64,000 nt of DNA from Craspedostauros australis (taxonomy: Eukaryota > Bacillariophyta > Bacillariophyceae > Mastogloiales > Achnanthaceae): the NCBI GenBank assembly GCA_026770025.1, contig JAMXDE010000065.1, positions 1 to 64,000 of the forward strand. Direction: 5' to 3'. The translations under genes were made by a program, and so were the position numbers. The notes under the pieces were generated by a model. It was not told where the DNA came from and ran no database searches. It saw nothing but the letters and a program-made list of their open reading frames with translations. Positions 51,171-61,185 of the stretch are shown piece by piece. Numbering within the stretch: position 1 is the stretch's first letter; the number at the start of each line of letters is the position of its first letter.

Positions 51171-52880
51171 TCATGCTTCCACTTGGCGTTTGGGGTGGAA
51201 CACGAAGAATGTTCGATTGTAGTCGGCTTTGTCGGTGTCGACCGACACGAAGAGTGTGTAATCCGGGTTTTCAAAGGAGCGAAGGTTCATGATCACCTCG
51301 CGCAGCGTTAGGTTCCAAATTGGGACTTCCACATCCAGTTGTGTGATGGAATACACTCCTTGAGTCATCATCTTTTTCTCGAAGGCAACTTGGTGGGACA
51401 CCATTGAGCTCAGGTTGGCGAGCTCCGATGGGGGATGGTGAAATCGTTGGTCCAAGGCATCGGGCATGAATCTCATCTGTTTGCCCAACAGGCGAACTGT
51501 GTCGGCCCTGTTATTGAACATTTCCTTCATGGCCACGCGACACGCTCTCGACTTTGATTCACCACACAGGATGTGGGTTGCTCTTGGCCTGTTCCGAAAG
51601 TCGTCCGTCTCCGGCCTGTGGCCTCGACGCCGGACCAGCTGGATTTCCCGGATCCTCAGTTGCACCACACAGTGATTCTTCACCAACTCGTTCTCATTGA
51701 TGACTTCTGCGAGGTCGTTGGTATTCATGGAGCTGTGACTACCGAACAGCCATCCTGCTGCCACGATGTTGTGCTCTTGGATGTCCGATTTCGCGAAGGA
51801 GATAGCAGCCGTCGCCAGCGTGCCATCATCCTCGAATGCCTCCAGGTCCTGTTTGTGTGCGATCCAGATGCGAGTGTAGGTCATGAAACCCGTCCTTGCG
51901 TATAGGCTCTCCACAAATTGCTTCAGGGTCTCCCGATTTGTCCATGCCACGTCGGCTGCTGTCCAGGGGCGGAGCTCCTTGCTCTTACGCCATGCAAGGA
52001 TCTGTGCTTTGGAATCAGCACGGAAGATAAATGCCCGTAGTGCATTGAGCCCCGCGATAACTTGGATCAGTGGGGTCTCGCTGCCTTCTCTGGACATTGG
52101 AAGTCGTACGTCGAAAAACGTCTTGTGATAGTCACTGAGGACGTCGTTCACACTCAGGAGTTCTCTGGCCTGTGGGGCTTTCCGTGGGTACGCCACCACC
52201 TTGTTTTTTGGCTTGCGTGACTTCTTTTTGGAGGACGGGTTTGGCGATGTGGCTTGTGGCTCCTCGCTGTCGCTGTCGGTGTCGAAGCGGATTCCCTTGA
52301 CCTCCATGAACACGATTCTTGCTGCGATCCATGCTGCTGTTTCATGAGTTGCCTTGATTTGGCCCAGTTTCCACATGGACGACTTAAAGATGTTGGACGT
52401 TGCCACCAGTCGCACCATGATTTGCACGATCGAGAGGTTCGACTCTGCTGGAAGCTTGTTGTCGTATGCCTTTTCGAAGATATCCTTCCACTGCTCCAGC
52501 GATGCCCCTTTGGCGAGGTCGTCCCTCATCTCCTTCACGAATGCAATGGTCTCATCCAGTGCTCCTTCTGCCCCGGACAGCACAGTGAAGGGGTCCGAGC
52601 CTCGGGTGATCAGGTTGCGTTCGCATAGGATGTCACCCCAGCGGCGCTCGTGTTGGTGGCTCCAAATCCAACGGTTCTCGTTCGTCACCGGATGGTTTTT
52701 TGCTGTCTTTTTGGGTGGCGAGTCTCGGTTCTGTCGCTTGCTTCCTCGACCTCCTCCGGACGTCCCTTTGCCACGGGCGTGACGGCCTCCTCTTCCTGTC
52801 CTTCCTTGTGCCATGGTCGATGGCTTTCGGGGGGTTGCGTTGGCTTTGCCAGCGGTGTTTTGTGCGTCGGTGCGCACCAT
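51171..52880 (-). CDS. LINE ORF1 protein, N-terminal part
   Basis: 569 codons from the ATG at 52880 (MVRTDAQNTAGKAN). The 43 codons open upstream lie partly in the target LTR and are not native. Residues 1-60 are Gly/Arg/Lys-rich, suited to RNA binding. The rest has no domain I know (NRWIWSHQHERRWGDILCER, WTAADVAWTNRETLKQF). It stops at a TGA (51171-51173), after which the same frame stays open, so this stop may be a mutation. Likely an RNA-packaging ORF1 protein, by position. Confidence 0.7.
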   Translation of the reverse strand: MVRTDAQNTAGKANATPRKPSTMAQGRTGRGGRHARGKGTSGGGRGSKRQNRDSPPKKTAKNHPVTNENRWIWSHQHERRWGDILCERNLITRGSDPFTVLSGAEGALDETIAFVKEMRDDLAKGASLEQWKDIFEKAYDNKLPAESNLSIVQIMVRLVATSNIFKSSMWKLGQIKATHETAAWIAARIVFMEVKGIRFDTDSDSEEPQATSPNPSSKKKSRKPKNKVVAYPRKAPQARELLSVNDVLSDYHKTFFDVRLPMSREGSETPLIQVIAGLNALRAFIFRADSKAQILAWRKSKELRPWTAADVAWTNRETLKQFVESLYARTGFMTYTRIWIAHKQDLEAFEDDGTLATAAISFAKSDIQEHNIVAAGWLFGSHSSMNTNDLAEVINENELVKNHCVVQLRIREIQLVRRRGHRPETDDFRNRPRATHILCGESKSRACRVAMKEMFNNRADTVRLLGKQMRFMPDALDQRFHHPPSELANLSSMVSHQVAFEKKMMTQGVYSITQLDVEVPIWNLTLREVIMNLRSFENPDYTLFVSVDTDKADYNRTFFVFHPKRQVEA

Positions 52881-52987
52881 GGTGAAAGATTTTGGTCTGG
52901 TAGGGTTTCTACAGGTTCTACGTAAAGTTTTTTGTACTGGTCCTACGTACGTCATCAACAGTGGAAGAGTCACGTGACTGTCTTCTA

Positions 52988-53490
52988 CTACTCCATGAGT
53001 ACTTGCCACTTGAACTCCTCTTCATGTATCCGTGATCCTCATGTACTTCTGTCATCTGATCTTCACCTTCTGCTCCTGACATGGAGACAGATGTTGACGT
53101 GGTGACATGATGACATCCTGTCAATGTCAGTTGTTGTCCTTCTGCTCTCCAGATGTCACGTGCCGTCGATGATGTCGACGTCTCAGTGCGGATATCGTCA
53201 TTTGAGGTTTAGTTGGGAAGTATACCAAGTTTCACTTGGTACCATACGTTCCCATTGATGGATGGACGGACGATGTTCCTGATACTCTCAGAAATTGTTG
53301 TTTGCAGATTTCCTCCAGAAATCCTGCTCATTTTCGTGTGTTCCATTTGTGGTGTGATTTTGTCAAATCACAGTTCACTATGACATGAATGTAGTTGTAC
53401 CGTTCGTACGTGAGTATACGAGAATAGTGGGTGAGTGATGCACATACACATACGTACATCTTGACATATACACGCATGTACATCTCAACA
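52988..53490 (-). repeat. Inverted B-family LTR, piece 3
   Basis: The final part of the inverted LTR ends tacatctcaaca (TGTTGAGATGTA inverted) at 53490. Bases flanking the reconstructed LTR (acaat before 38860, atcgg after 53490) do not match, so no target duplication is seen. Confidence 0.88.
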
Positions 53491-54254
53491 ATCGGCGGTG
53501 ATGGCATGGTCCGACTGCAAGCGGAGAGCTTGGTCCACGCGGCGTATCAGCACACTGCTATACACACCTAAACTAGAACGTGGATGTACCACCAATCCTT
53601 CCTTCCTCTTATGACGTCATTGTGTCCATGTGTGCATCAGTGCACTTCTGTGAACATTGTACCGCAGTTGTATTTTACCGCAACTCCCGAAACCGAAACA
53701 AACACCACATCAACATGGACCAAGCCCAAGAAACCAACATGAGACACTTGAATCAAGATGATGATACCATATCCAGTATGGTTATCTCTATATACAAGGC
53801 ATGGGAATTACACCAGTGAATCCCCTACTCCCTTACAATTGGCATGATTGACGAGAAGAGGGCCTGTCACAATTCACTGGCATGCCGATGGTATCCCAGT
53901 GAAAAAGAAGAACCCAGAAGGACAGACTTCGCCACCAAAACCCATGAACACGCTTCGATACATTTTCGTCACATGTTCATCGGAACAAATCCACCTCGTG
54001 CTTTCCTACTCACATCAACAATCCATCATTCTCCATTTCCATCACATTCATCACGAGCAAACCGCGTACATCACGCTCAAATCAATCACAAGTTATAAAT
54101 CATCCATCATCATCTCACAATACACACCCACTCCATACCCAGAGACAACAATCATACATAACACTAACATTATAACACAACACAAACACAACAGACAACC
54201 CACCTCACCCTTCTACTTTGAATTGATCACTCAGACGAAGCTGTGCGGTAACTA
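53491..54254. other. No recognisable gene
   Basis: AT-richer DNA with short frames only. It may include the far end of element D, but I could not align an RNase H. Confidence 0.45.
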
Positions 54255-55680
54255 TCATTGACCAACGAAGTAAAATCTAACACGGCGCTCGACGCGCGCC
54301 AGTCTGTCTTCAATGTCGTCGCCACGCCCACCGGCCACAGGAGAGACAGAGGGGAAGAAGGACGACGTCCGGCCAGGACCCATCTCACGCCGCAAGTTGG
54401 CAACGCGTCGGTTCACAGCGGCGTCGACCATGTCAGCAATCATACCGGGCAACGGATGGGACGCGCGCGAGATGCTGAGGGATGGCGGAACCGCCCGAGG
54501 CGGCGAGGCGGCAGGAAAAGCGGCTGTCTTCACATCGGCTTCCAGCTGGTCGAACCGCTCGATGATGACGGCTACGTTATCGAGGTAGTGCTGAAACAGC
54601 TGGTCGAATGCACGATCGAGAACCGGGAGGTCCGAGGACCAGCGAGTGACGAAATCAAGCACGCCAGCGTCCTGGAAAAGAGCTTACTGGCCGTGAACCG
54701 ACTCCACCGCTGCGCGGATTCCGATGATTTGTTCGCTGAGCGTCTCATCGGAACCGGCCCCTTGGCCGATTCGTGCGTTGAGTAGCTGGTCTTGTGCCTG
54801 AAGCTGCTGCATCCGGCCAGCCAGTGCTTGCACGTCCGCGCCGCACGCCGTTGATCACGTTTTGCAGTTGCAAGAAATTTGAGCGAATGGAGTCCCAATC
54901 GTCGATGATGGAGATGAAATTGGAGCGAACGGGGTCAGTCGAGGCTGCAGCATCAGGATCCTCAGACAAGGGAGTCAACTCCTCTGGCATCTCAAGCAAG
55001 AGAGACGCGTCGTCGCTGGCAAGCGGACTGCTACATGCCAGACCGCGCCGAGGTGAGGCCATAGTGGCAGCCGCAGCATACTCGGAGACATCGACGACAA
55101 GAAGATCTTCCCCTGCCTCCATCAGAGACCAAGAGGACTCGATGTCCTGCAAGAACGCACGCCACACTGCCGGAGCCTTGCACTCAGGAAGCAAGCTGTC
55201 CTTGGTGAGAGGACCAGGCAACCAAGAGAGCGCAACAGAAAGTTCCAACCGTTCTTGATTCGCCTTGAACGTGCGGACATAAAAGTTCCCTGCGGCGAGA
55301 GGCGCCTTATTCGCAGCATGGCTCCTTGTGGTGCAGCCATCGCTGCGTGTGCAGAACCAAACAGCCCCTTTGGCCTCCGATCCACCAATAACGCCACCGC
55401 AGACGTCCTCAACAGACTCAACCCACAACAACGAAACAACACCAGCATTACCAACCCCGCCAACAACTCCCCTCGTCGAAGAAGCCGCAGAAGAAGGCGG
55501 AAACAACCCACCGCCAGCGCCGAAAGGCGAGCCACCGCTGGAGGCAGCAACCCCAGAGCCACCGGTCGCAGGGCGCGGCCGAGGGACCGAAGGAACCGAA
55601 CCAAGATCGAAGGAAGGCATCGTGAAGCAGCGCCGAAGGCGAGGAAGGAGGGAAGCGAGACTGGAAAAAGTTGACAACAA
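54255..55680 (-). pseudogene. Coiled-coil, Gag-like ORF, disrupted
   Basis: The minus strand reads as one protein through two breaks. The first part (55680-54850) holds NFYVRTFKANQERLELSVAL and DDWDSIRSNFLQLQNVINGV. A shift near 54850 leads to LAGRMQQLQAQDQLLNARIG. An in-frame TAA near 54707 is followed without frame change by DFVTRWSSDLPVLDRAFDQL and RLARVERRVRFYFVGQ at 54255. There is no zinc knuckle. The heptad-like Leu pattern and Pro/Ser-rich parts resemble the Gag region of some diatom copia elements, which is inference only. A Pro-rich plus-strand frame (55328-55711) overlaps and is the less likely alternative. Confidence 0.45.
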
Positions 55681-56046
55681 AGAAGGGCGAATTTTCAGTG
55701 ATCAATCCTGAATCATCGTGCTTGTTTGGTGTTTGGATGTGATGATTGTTGTTGTGAGAGGAGTAGGCTGTTGATTTGGACATAAATCCTCATCCTCACC
55801 TCTGGATCGTTGACCACGCATCAAGACATGTGTATGATCTTCATGATGTGTTCAACTCGTGATTTGGATGGATCGCTTGATTCCACCTGTGCTTGACTCC
55901 ATCCGGTCCTGTGAGTCTGATGCCTCTCATGGCCGAGCGCAGTCTTACCTCCTTAGTTGAGACACGAGTGGACTGTTGACAGGCGCGTCCTTGCGACAAC
56001 GACGAAAATATTAATTTAGCCGCGAAATACACACGTCAACCGTTTC

Positions 56047-56098
56047 CCAGTAGAGTAGAGTAGAGTAGAGTAGAGTAGAGTAGAGTAGAGTAGACGAG
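56047..56098. repeat. GTAGA pentanucleotide microsatellite
   Basis: About nine tandem copies of agtag/gtaga lie at the left edge of the palindromic region. The right edge carries the related tagagtactctac. Confidence 0.9.
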
Positions 56099-56110
56099 AC
56101 AAGTTTATAA

Positions 56111-57523
56111 TGTTGGTGATGAATCCTGTTCTGTGGAATACGAGTAGAGGCTTAAACCAACTATATTGCACACTGACATCAGTCATTGGCATGTACCTAC
56201 TTTGGGATGGTCCAGACCCAACTGCGACGAGTTTCAGATTACATGTAGTCCAATCCTGCGATACCGTTCAGCCACTGTGTGTACTGTGCATACAAAAGGT
56301 CAAGCATATTTGATGATACCAACCGCACCACTCCAAGCACACTCCAAAGGGTACAGCCACGAAGTTTGAGGTCTTGGATCTGTCTGGAAGGGATCGAAAT
56401 CTACGGATGCTGATATCACGCAGTACTGCGTTGGACGCGACTGCACGGTACACATTGCCTTGTGCAGTATTGTGCATATCGATGCATTGCACAGGCCGTT
56501 TTCAGAAATCCAATCAACTGGACAACTCCAAGCGCACTCCAAAGAGTACAGTCACCGAGTTTGAAGTCCTAGATCCGTTTAGAAGGGATCCAATTCAACG
56601 GATGCTGATACCAAGTAGTACGAAACGGTACGCATCGCACTGTACAGCGTTCTGAGCATGTGTGCAGACAAAATGTCAATCATATTCCAATCCAACACTT
56701 CCATGACTCCGAACCTCCTCCAAAGGTTATGGATATAGAGGTCGAAGTGATAGATCCATGTGGAAAGGATCGAAATCTACGGATCAGGATGTCATGTGAT
56801 GCTGTGGGGGCAGTACTGTGAGCTACGCATCAAACTGCACAGTAACTCGACCATTTGTGCATGTAAAATGTCAGTTTCGATCCAATCCAACACTACCACC
56901 ACACCAAGCACACTCCAAAGAGTACGGCTATGGAGTTTGAAGTGTTAGATTCGTCAGAAAGGGGTGTTGGCATGCGCGCAGGTGAGCCCCATGTAACGAC
57001 GCCAGTCATTTCTATTCGATATCTGCATCCGTAGATTTCGATCCTTTCCAACCTGATTCTAGACTTCAAACTCCATAACCATACTCTTTGGAGTGTGCTT
57101 GGAGTGGTGGTAGTGTTGGATTGGATCGCGACTGACGTTTTATATGCACAAATGTTCGAGTCACTGTACAGCCAGATGCGTAGCTCACAGTACTTCCAAA
57201 CACAAGACCACATGATATCCAGATCCATCGATATGAGTACCTTCCAGACAGATCCAAGACCTCAAACTTCGTGGCTGTACCTTTTGGAGTGTGCTTGGAG
57301 TGGTGGGGTTGTAATAATCAAGTCTGCTTGACCTTTTTGTATGCACAGATGACCAACACAGTACACACAGTGACTGAATGGCATCACAGGAACTAACTTC
57401 ATGTGATCTGAATCTTTTTCCAGTTGGATGTAGAACGTTCCAAGGTAGGTACATGCCAATGGCTGATGTCAGTATGCAATATAGCAGGTCCAACCCTCTG
57501 CTCAACAGGATTCATCAACAACA
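56111..57523. mobile_element. Foldback-like region: inverted ~190-bp repeats
   Basis: The outer ends match in inverse (tgttggtgatgaatcctgtt at 56111-56130 against aacaggattcatcaacaaca at 57504-57523, 19 of 20). So do inner blocks, such as the ggcatgtacctac segments near 56190 and 57445. The left arm holds about four degenerate ~190-bp units, each with a ccaagcacactccaaag-type core (56330, 56525, 56910) and a ggatcgaaatctacgga block. The right arm holds two units in opposite orientation (57095, 57290). No coding capacity is evident. This fits a Foldback-type element or a palindromic satellite. Confidence 0.7.
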
Positions 57524-57721
57524 TCATGAACTAGAGTACTCTACGCTGTCCAACAGGGAAATGGTTGATATGTTGGCTTTGTGGCTAAATTATTATTTTC
57601 GAGTCTGTCGCAGTGATACGCCGGCCAATTCATTGATCCAATCATCGTGCCAGGCACCAAAACGACCTGGTTAGTGAATTTCGGCCTAAAAATCGACCTG
57701 GTTAGTGAATTTGCTCGTAAT

Positions 57722-58050
57722 AGTATGGCGCACTCTGTGCGAACTGCATCAAACGGTTTCCCCGAACCGGCAGCTCGCAAAGCTTTCCCACCGATTCGTG
57801 TTAGCAAACAGCGCACGAATTCCAACTTCAACCAAGACAGACAATTCTGTACTATGTGATCGTTCGAGAATATCATACTATAATAAAGTATGGCACACTC
57901 TGTGCGAACTGCATCAAACAGTTTCCCCGAACCGGCAGCTCGCACAGCTTTCCCACCGATTCGTGTTAGCAAACAGCGCACGAATTCCAACTTCAACCAA
58001 GACAAACAATTCTGTACTACATTATCGTTCGAGAATATCATGATAGGTAC
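57722..58050. repeat. 165-bp tandem duplication
   Basis: Two direct copies (57722-57886 and 57887-58050), about 94 percent alike, each beginning agtatggc and ending cgagaatatcat. No gene is recognised. Confidence 0.9.
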
Positions 58051-58640
58051 GTTGTTACTTAACGTGAGATCGGTCGCAGCGAATCCCGTCTTCCCGCCAA
58101 GTGTCCCTGTACAGAGAGCTCACCCTGAGGATCTTCACATGAAACTTTCAGTTCCTGTTGAGCCAACGAAGCCCCACCAACCTCTCCATTGACCGCTCAA
58201 CCCAACTGTTCGACACCGACTGGCCGCAATTGGCGGTGACAAAGTCGGTGATTTTGTCGAAGAGGCACTTTTGTCGGGGACGACTGCTTCCCAACCTCCG
58301 TTTCTCTTGTGGCGAGAAACAAGAAACAAACAGAAGTTTGGCGATGCCTCTGCACACCGATACACAGGCAAACAAGGCAGAAAAAAACACAAGCCAGCCG
58401 CTGCGGAGTGGAGTCGTATGTACGAGTAGAGTTGTCGTATGTACGAGTACTAATACGTACGGATAATGACAACTGGATCCATCTCTTCCTTGGACCCTGC
58501 ATCCCCTGAATGCTCCTGTTCACATAATTCGGCACAACAATGTAACACAGGCCCATCCTCGCATGATCCATTCGTACTCGTAGGAACAGTTCGATACACA
58601 TTCGTACCACATCAACACGCACCAACGCGCACCAACAACC
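58051..58640. other. Upstream region of the Cys-rich gene
   Basis: No recognised gene. Contains a doubled tatgtacgagta (58427-58450). It probably includes the promoter of the gene starting at 58641, but no clear core element is visible. Confidence 0.4.
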
Positions 58641-60299
58641 ATGCCGATCATCAAGAAAGACATCCTCGCTCTCGTCGTGGCCCAGAGCCTCATCTCCAAT
58701 GGCGTCGACGCGGTGCTGAACACCAACAAGAAGGCAGCCGCAGACGGCAAAATCGACGTCAATGTCGACGCCGCCAAGGCGAAGCTCATGGAGTTGACAG
58801 CCAACCACAAGAGGAAGGATGCCAACATGTCATACTCGCAATCGCACTCTCACCTGCAATCGCACCTGCACTCTCACCTGCACTCTCACCTGCACTCTCA
58901 TGATGGAAACGTCGAGACCACAACAAACAAGGCCGCAGACAGCATCCGCCGTCCACGTCCTTCCATCACCGCCAACATCAAGGACAAGTACGCCGATCTC
59001 GGTCGCCTTCAAGCCCAAGATGCGTCCAACGATGAGGATGAGCATGCATCGCACGAGCACGGCACTCTGTCTGTTGGAATGGAGACAGACGAGGCTAGCG
59101 ACGCCAACAGTCGTCAGCTCAAGTCCTCGAAATCCGCCAACTCGGCGAAGTTCTCCAAGTCCTCGAAATCGACCAAGCCCCCCGAGGTACTCGAGCCGTG
59201 CTTCACTGGAACAGCCGAAGCTGTCACTGCCAAGTGCGCGGCCGAGGATGCCAGCTGTTGCGAAACCTCAGTCAACGCCACATCCCCAGCATGCTCTTGG
59301 AGCAGTGGGAGCTCTGTGACCGTCTGCCCCGACTCCTGCAACGGCGAGCAAGCTTGCTTCTTCAATCCCAACATCACGACGACCATCCAGATTGCCTCCT
59401 ACTCTTGCAACAGCGACAGATCCTGCCAGTACACAGCTGTGTCCGTGCCCTCCCGTGCTTGCAATGGCGAGGATGCTTGCTTCCGGAACTCTGGCACTGT
59501 CGCCGATGGCGCTTGCAATGGTAGCTATGCATGCGGGTACAACAAAGGAGCCATCGGCAAGGGTTCTTGCTTCGGAGACAAGGCTTGCTACCAGAACTCT
59601 GGCACTGTCGCCGATGGCGCTTGCAATGGTACCTATGCATGCGGGTACAACAAGGAGGTCATCGGCAAGGGTTCTTGCTTCGGAGACAGGGCTTGCTACC
59701 AGAACTCTGGCACTGTCGCCGATGGCGCTTGCAATGGTACCTATGCATGCGGGTACAACAAGGAGGTCATCGGCAAGGGTTCTTGCTTCGGAGACAGGGC
59801 TTGCTACGAGAATTCTGGCACTGTCGCCGATGACGCTTGCAATGGTACCTATGCATGCGGGTACAACGAGGGAGCCATCGGCAAGGGTTCTTGCTTCGGA
59901 GACAAGGCTTGCTACCAGAACTCTGGCACTGTCGCCGATGACGCTTGCAATGGTAGCTATGCATGCGGGCACAACAAGGAGGTCATCGGCAAGGGTTCTT
60001 GCTTCGGAGACAAAGCTTGCTACGAGAATTCTGGCACTGTCGCCGATGACGCTTGCAATGGTACCTATGCATGCGGGTACAACGAGGGAGCCATCGGCAA
60101 GGGTTCTTGCTTCGGAGACAAGGCTTGCGGCTCCAACGAAGGCGAGATCGGGATGGATTCGTGCAAAATGTACCAAGCTTGCTACTCCAACACCGGCGAT
60201 GTTGGCAATGGAGCTTGCCTCGGTACCATGGCATGCTACCTCAACGCTGATCCGGTGGCTGACGGAGGCTGCATCGGCGATTCTTCCTGTTCCGCGTAA
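58641..60299 (+). CDS. Cysteine-rich 36-aa repeat protein, probably secreted
   Basis: 552 aa, one exon. The N-terminus (MPIIKKDILALVVAQSLISN) looks like a weak signal peptide. It is followed by a His-rich stretch from a 12-bp DNA repeat (residues ~65-87, HLHSHLHS), an acidic region, and a Ser/Lys run (SKSANSAKFSKSSKSTK, ~165-180). From about residue 270 there are seven near-perfect 36-residue repeats of the type ACNGTYACGYN then GSCFGDKACYQNSGTVADG, each with four Cys in C-x5-C and C-x4-C pairs. The 108-bp DNA repeats are almost identical, showing recent expansion or gene conversion. Cys-rich proteins of this style with Ser/Lys linkers are common in diatoms. A cell-surface or wall role is inference. 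Confidence 0.85.
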   Translation: MPIIKKDILALVVAQSLISNGVDAVLNTNKKAAADGKIDVNVDAAKAKLMELTANHKRKDANMSYSQSHSHLQSHLHSHLHSHLHSHDGNVETTTNKAADSIRRPRPSITANIKDKYADLGRLQAQDASNDEDEHASHEHGTLSVGMETDEASDANSRQLKSSKSANSAKFSKSSKSTKPPEVLEPCFTGTAEAVTAKCAAEDASCCETSVNATSPACSWSSGSSVTVCPDSCNGEQACFFNPNITTTIQIASYSCNSDRSCQYTAVSVPSRACNGEDACFRNSGTVADGACNGSYACGYNKGAIGKGSCFGDKACYQNSGTVADGACNGTYACGYNKEVIGKGSCFGDRACYQNSGTVADGACNGTYACGYNKEVIGKGSCFGDRACYENSGTVADDACNGTYACGYNEGAIGKGSCFGDKACYQNSGTVADDACNGSYACGHNKEVIGKGSCFGDKACYENSGTVADDACNGTYACGYNEGAIGKGSCFGDKACGSNEGEIGMDSCKMYQACYSNTGDVGNGACLGTMACYLNADPVADGGCIGDSSCSA

Positions 60300-61185
60300 A
60301 TAAGAAGTCATCACACAGAGTGGGTCGTTGGGTAATTACTCTTTCGCCACAAGAAGTCATAACAATTGTATTTCTCATCAATTCCGATGTTCGTTTGTGG
60401 TAGAGAGAGAGAGAGAGAGAGAGCATGGTCTCCCTGTGCATTACTGTACGACAACTCGTGTCGAGGATGTTGTCACTCCCATGACCATAGTCGTAGAACA
60501 GTTCTTCGTCTGAGGGGCTTTGCTCTGATCGGACGGCAGGCCCCCAGTTGCGGTATGACGACTGCATCGCGGACCCCTGAATGTGCCTGGGACGAGCCGG
60601 AATAGTATCGCCAGTGCGCACCTTCCGCTACGAACGCGCTGCGCACTTGCGATGGCATTTTCCAACATTGCGCCATCGTCTGGCACGACTAAGAATTTCT
60701 TCCGTTGAGCCAATGGTACACGACAACAGTAAGTATCCGTTAAATCACGTGCGCCAAATTCTCCGCCAAACTGACACAGGGATGTTTGGATGTTCTTGGG
60801 CACAAAGAGAACTGAGAGCTGCGCTCGGACATGGTTGATGTCATCACCATCTCAACACCAGCAGCACCAGCAGCAACCCAACTGCCGCCACCCACCAACT
60901 CTCATGTAATTGCAATCGCAATCGGCATTCGCGAACTCATTCTGAGCACAAGAGGCAGTTCCATTTCTCCACTCGGCTCGCACTCTACACACGAGCTACT
61001 CGTACGACCTCTGTATGCTCTCTCCTCCGTCCCAAGGCAACGATTCAAGCTCCCATTGGAACAGATCATTGTGATTTGCGGCATCTAACAGCCTGCCTCA
61101 TCACAAGTCTATCAACGTGAACATCATCAGCATCAGCAACAGCAACAGTTTCGCATCCTCTCGCTGAACGAGTATTACATCTGCA
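60300..61185. other. Intergenic region with GA run
   Basis: No recognised gene. A (GA)n run lies at 60401-60424. The part after about 61080 is probably promoter and 5' UTR of the next gene. Confidence 0.5.

Larger units (their letters stand above)
44477..52987 (-). mobile_element. LINE (non-LTR retrotransposon), apparently full length
   Basis: 8,511 bp flanked by the 14-bp target duplication ctactccatgagta (44463-44476 and 52988-53001). Its 3' end on the minus strand is a short (TTA)n tail (44477-44485) instead of poly(A). It carries ORF1 (start 52880), an APE-type endonuclease and a 1,481-aa RT/RNase H ORF. Untranslated ends are about 107 bp each. The presence of RNase H and a C-terminal CCHC resembles I-like or diatom LINE lineages. 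Confidence 0.95.

Noticed and set aside
38855-53495. Target duplication around the inverted B-family LTR
   Set aside because: Flanks acaat and atcgg do not match, so it cannot be called a simple solo LTR insertion.
58197-58808. 203-codon minus-strand ORF upstream of the Cys-rich gene
   Set aside because: It overlaps the start of the Cys-rich gene in antisense and has no domain-like composition.
59268-60314. 348-codon antisense ORF over the Cys-rich gene
   Set aside because: It mirrors the repetitive codon pattern of the sense gene. The sense frame has the ordered Cys repeats and leader.
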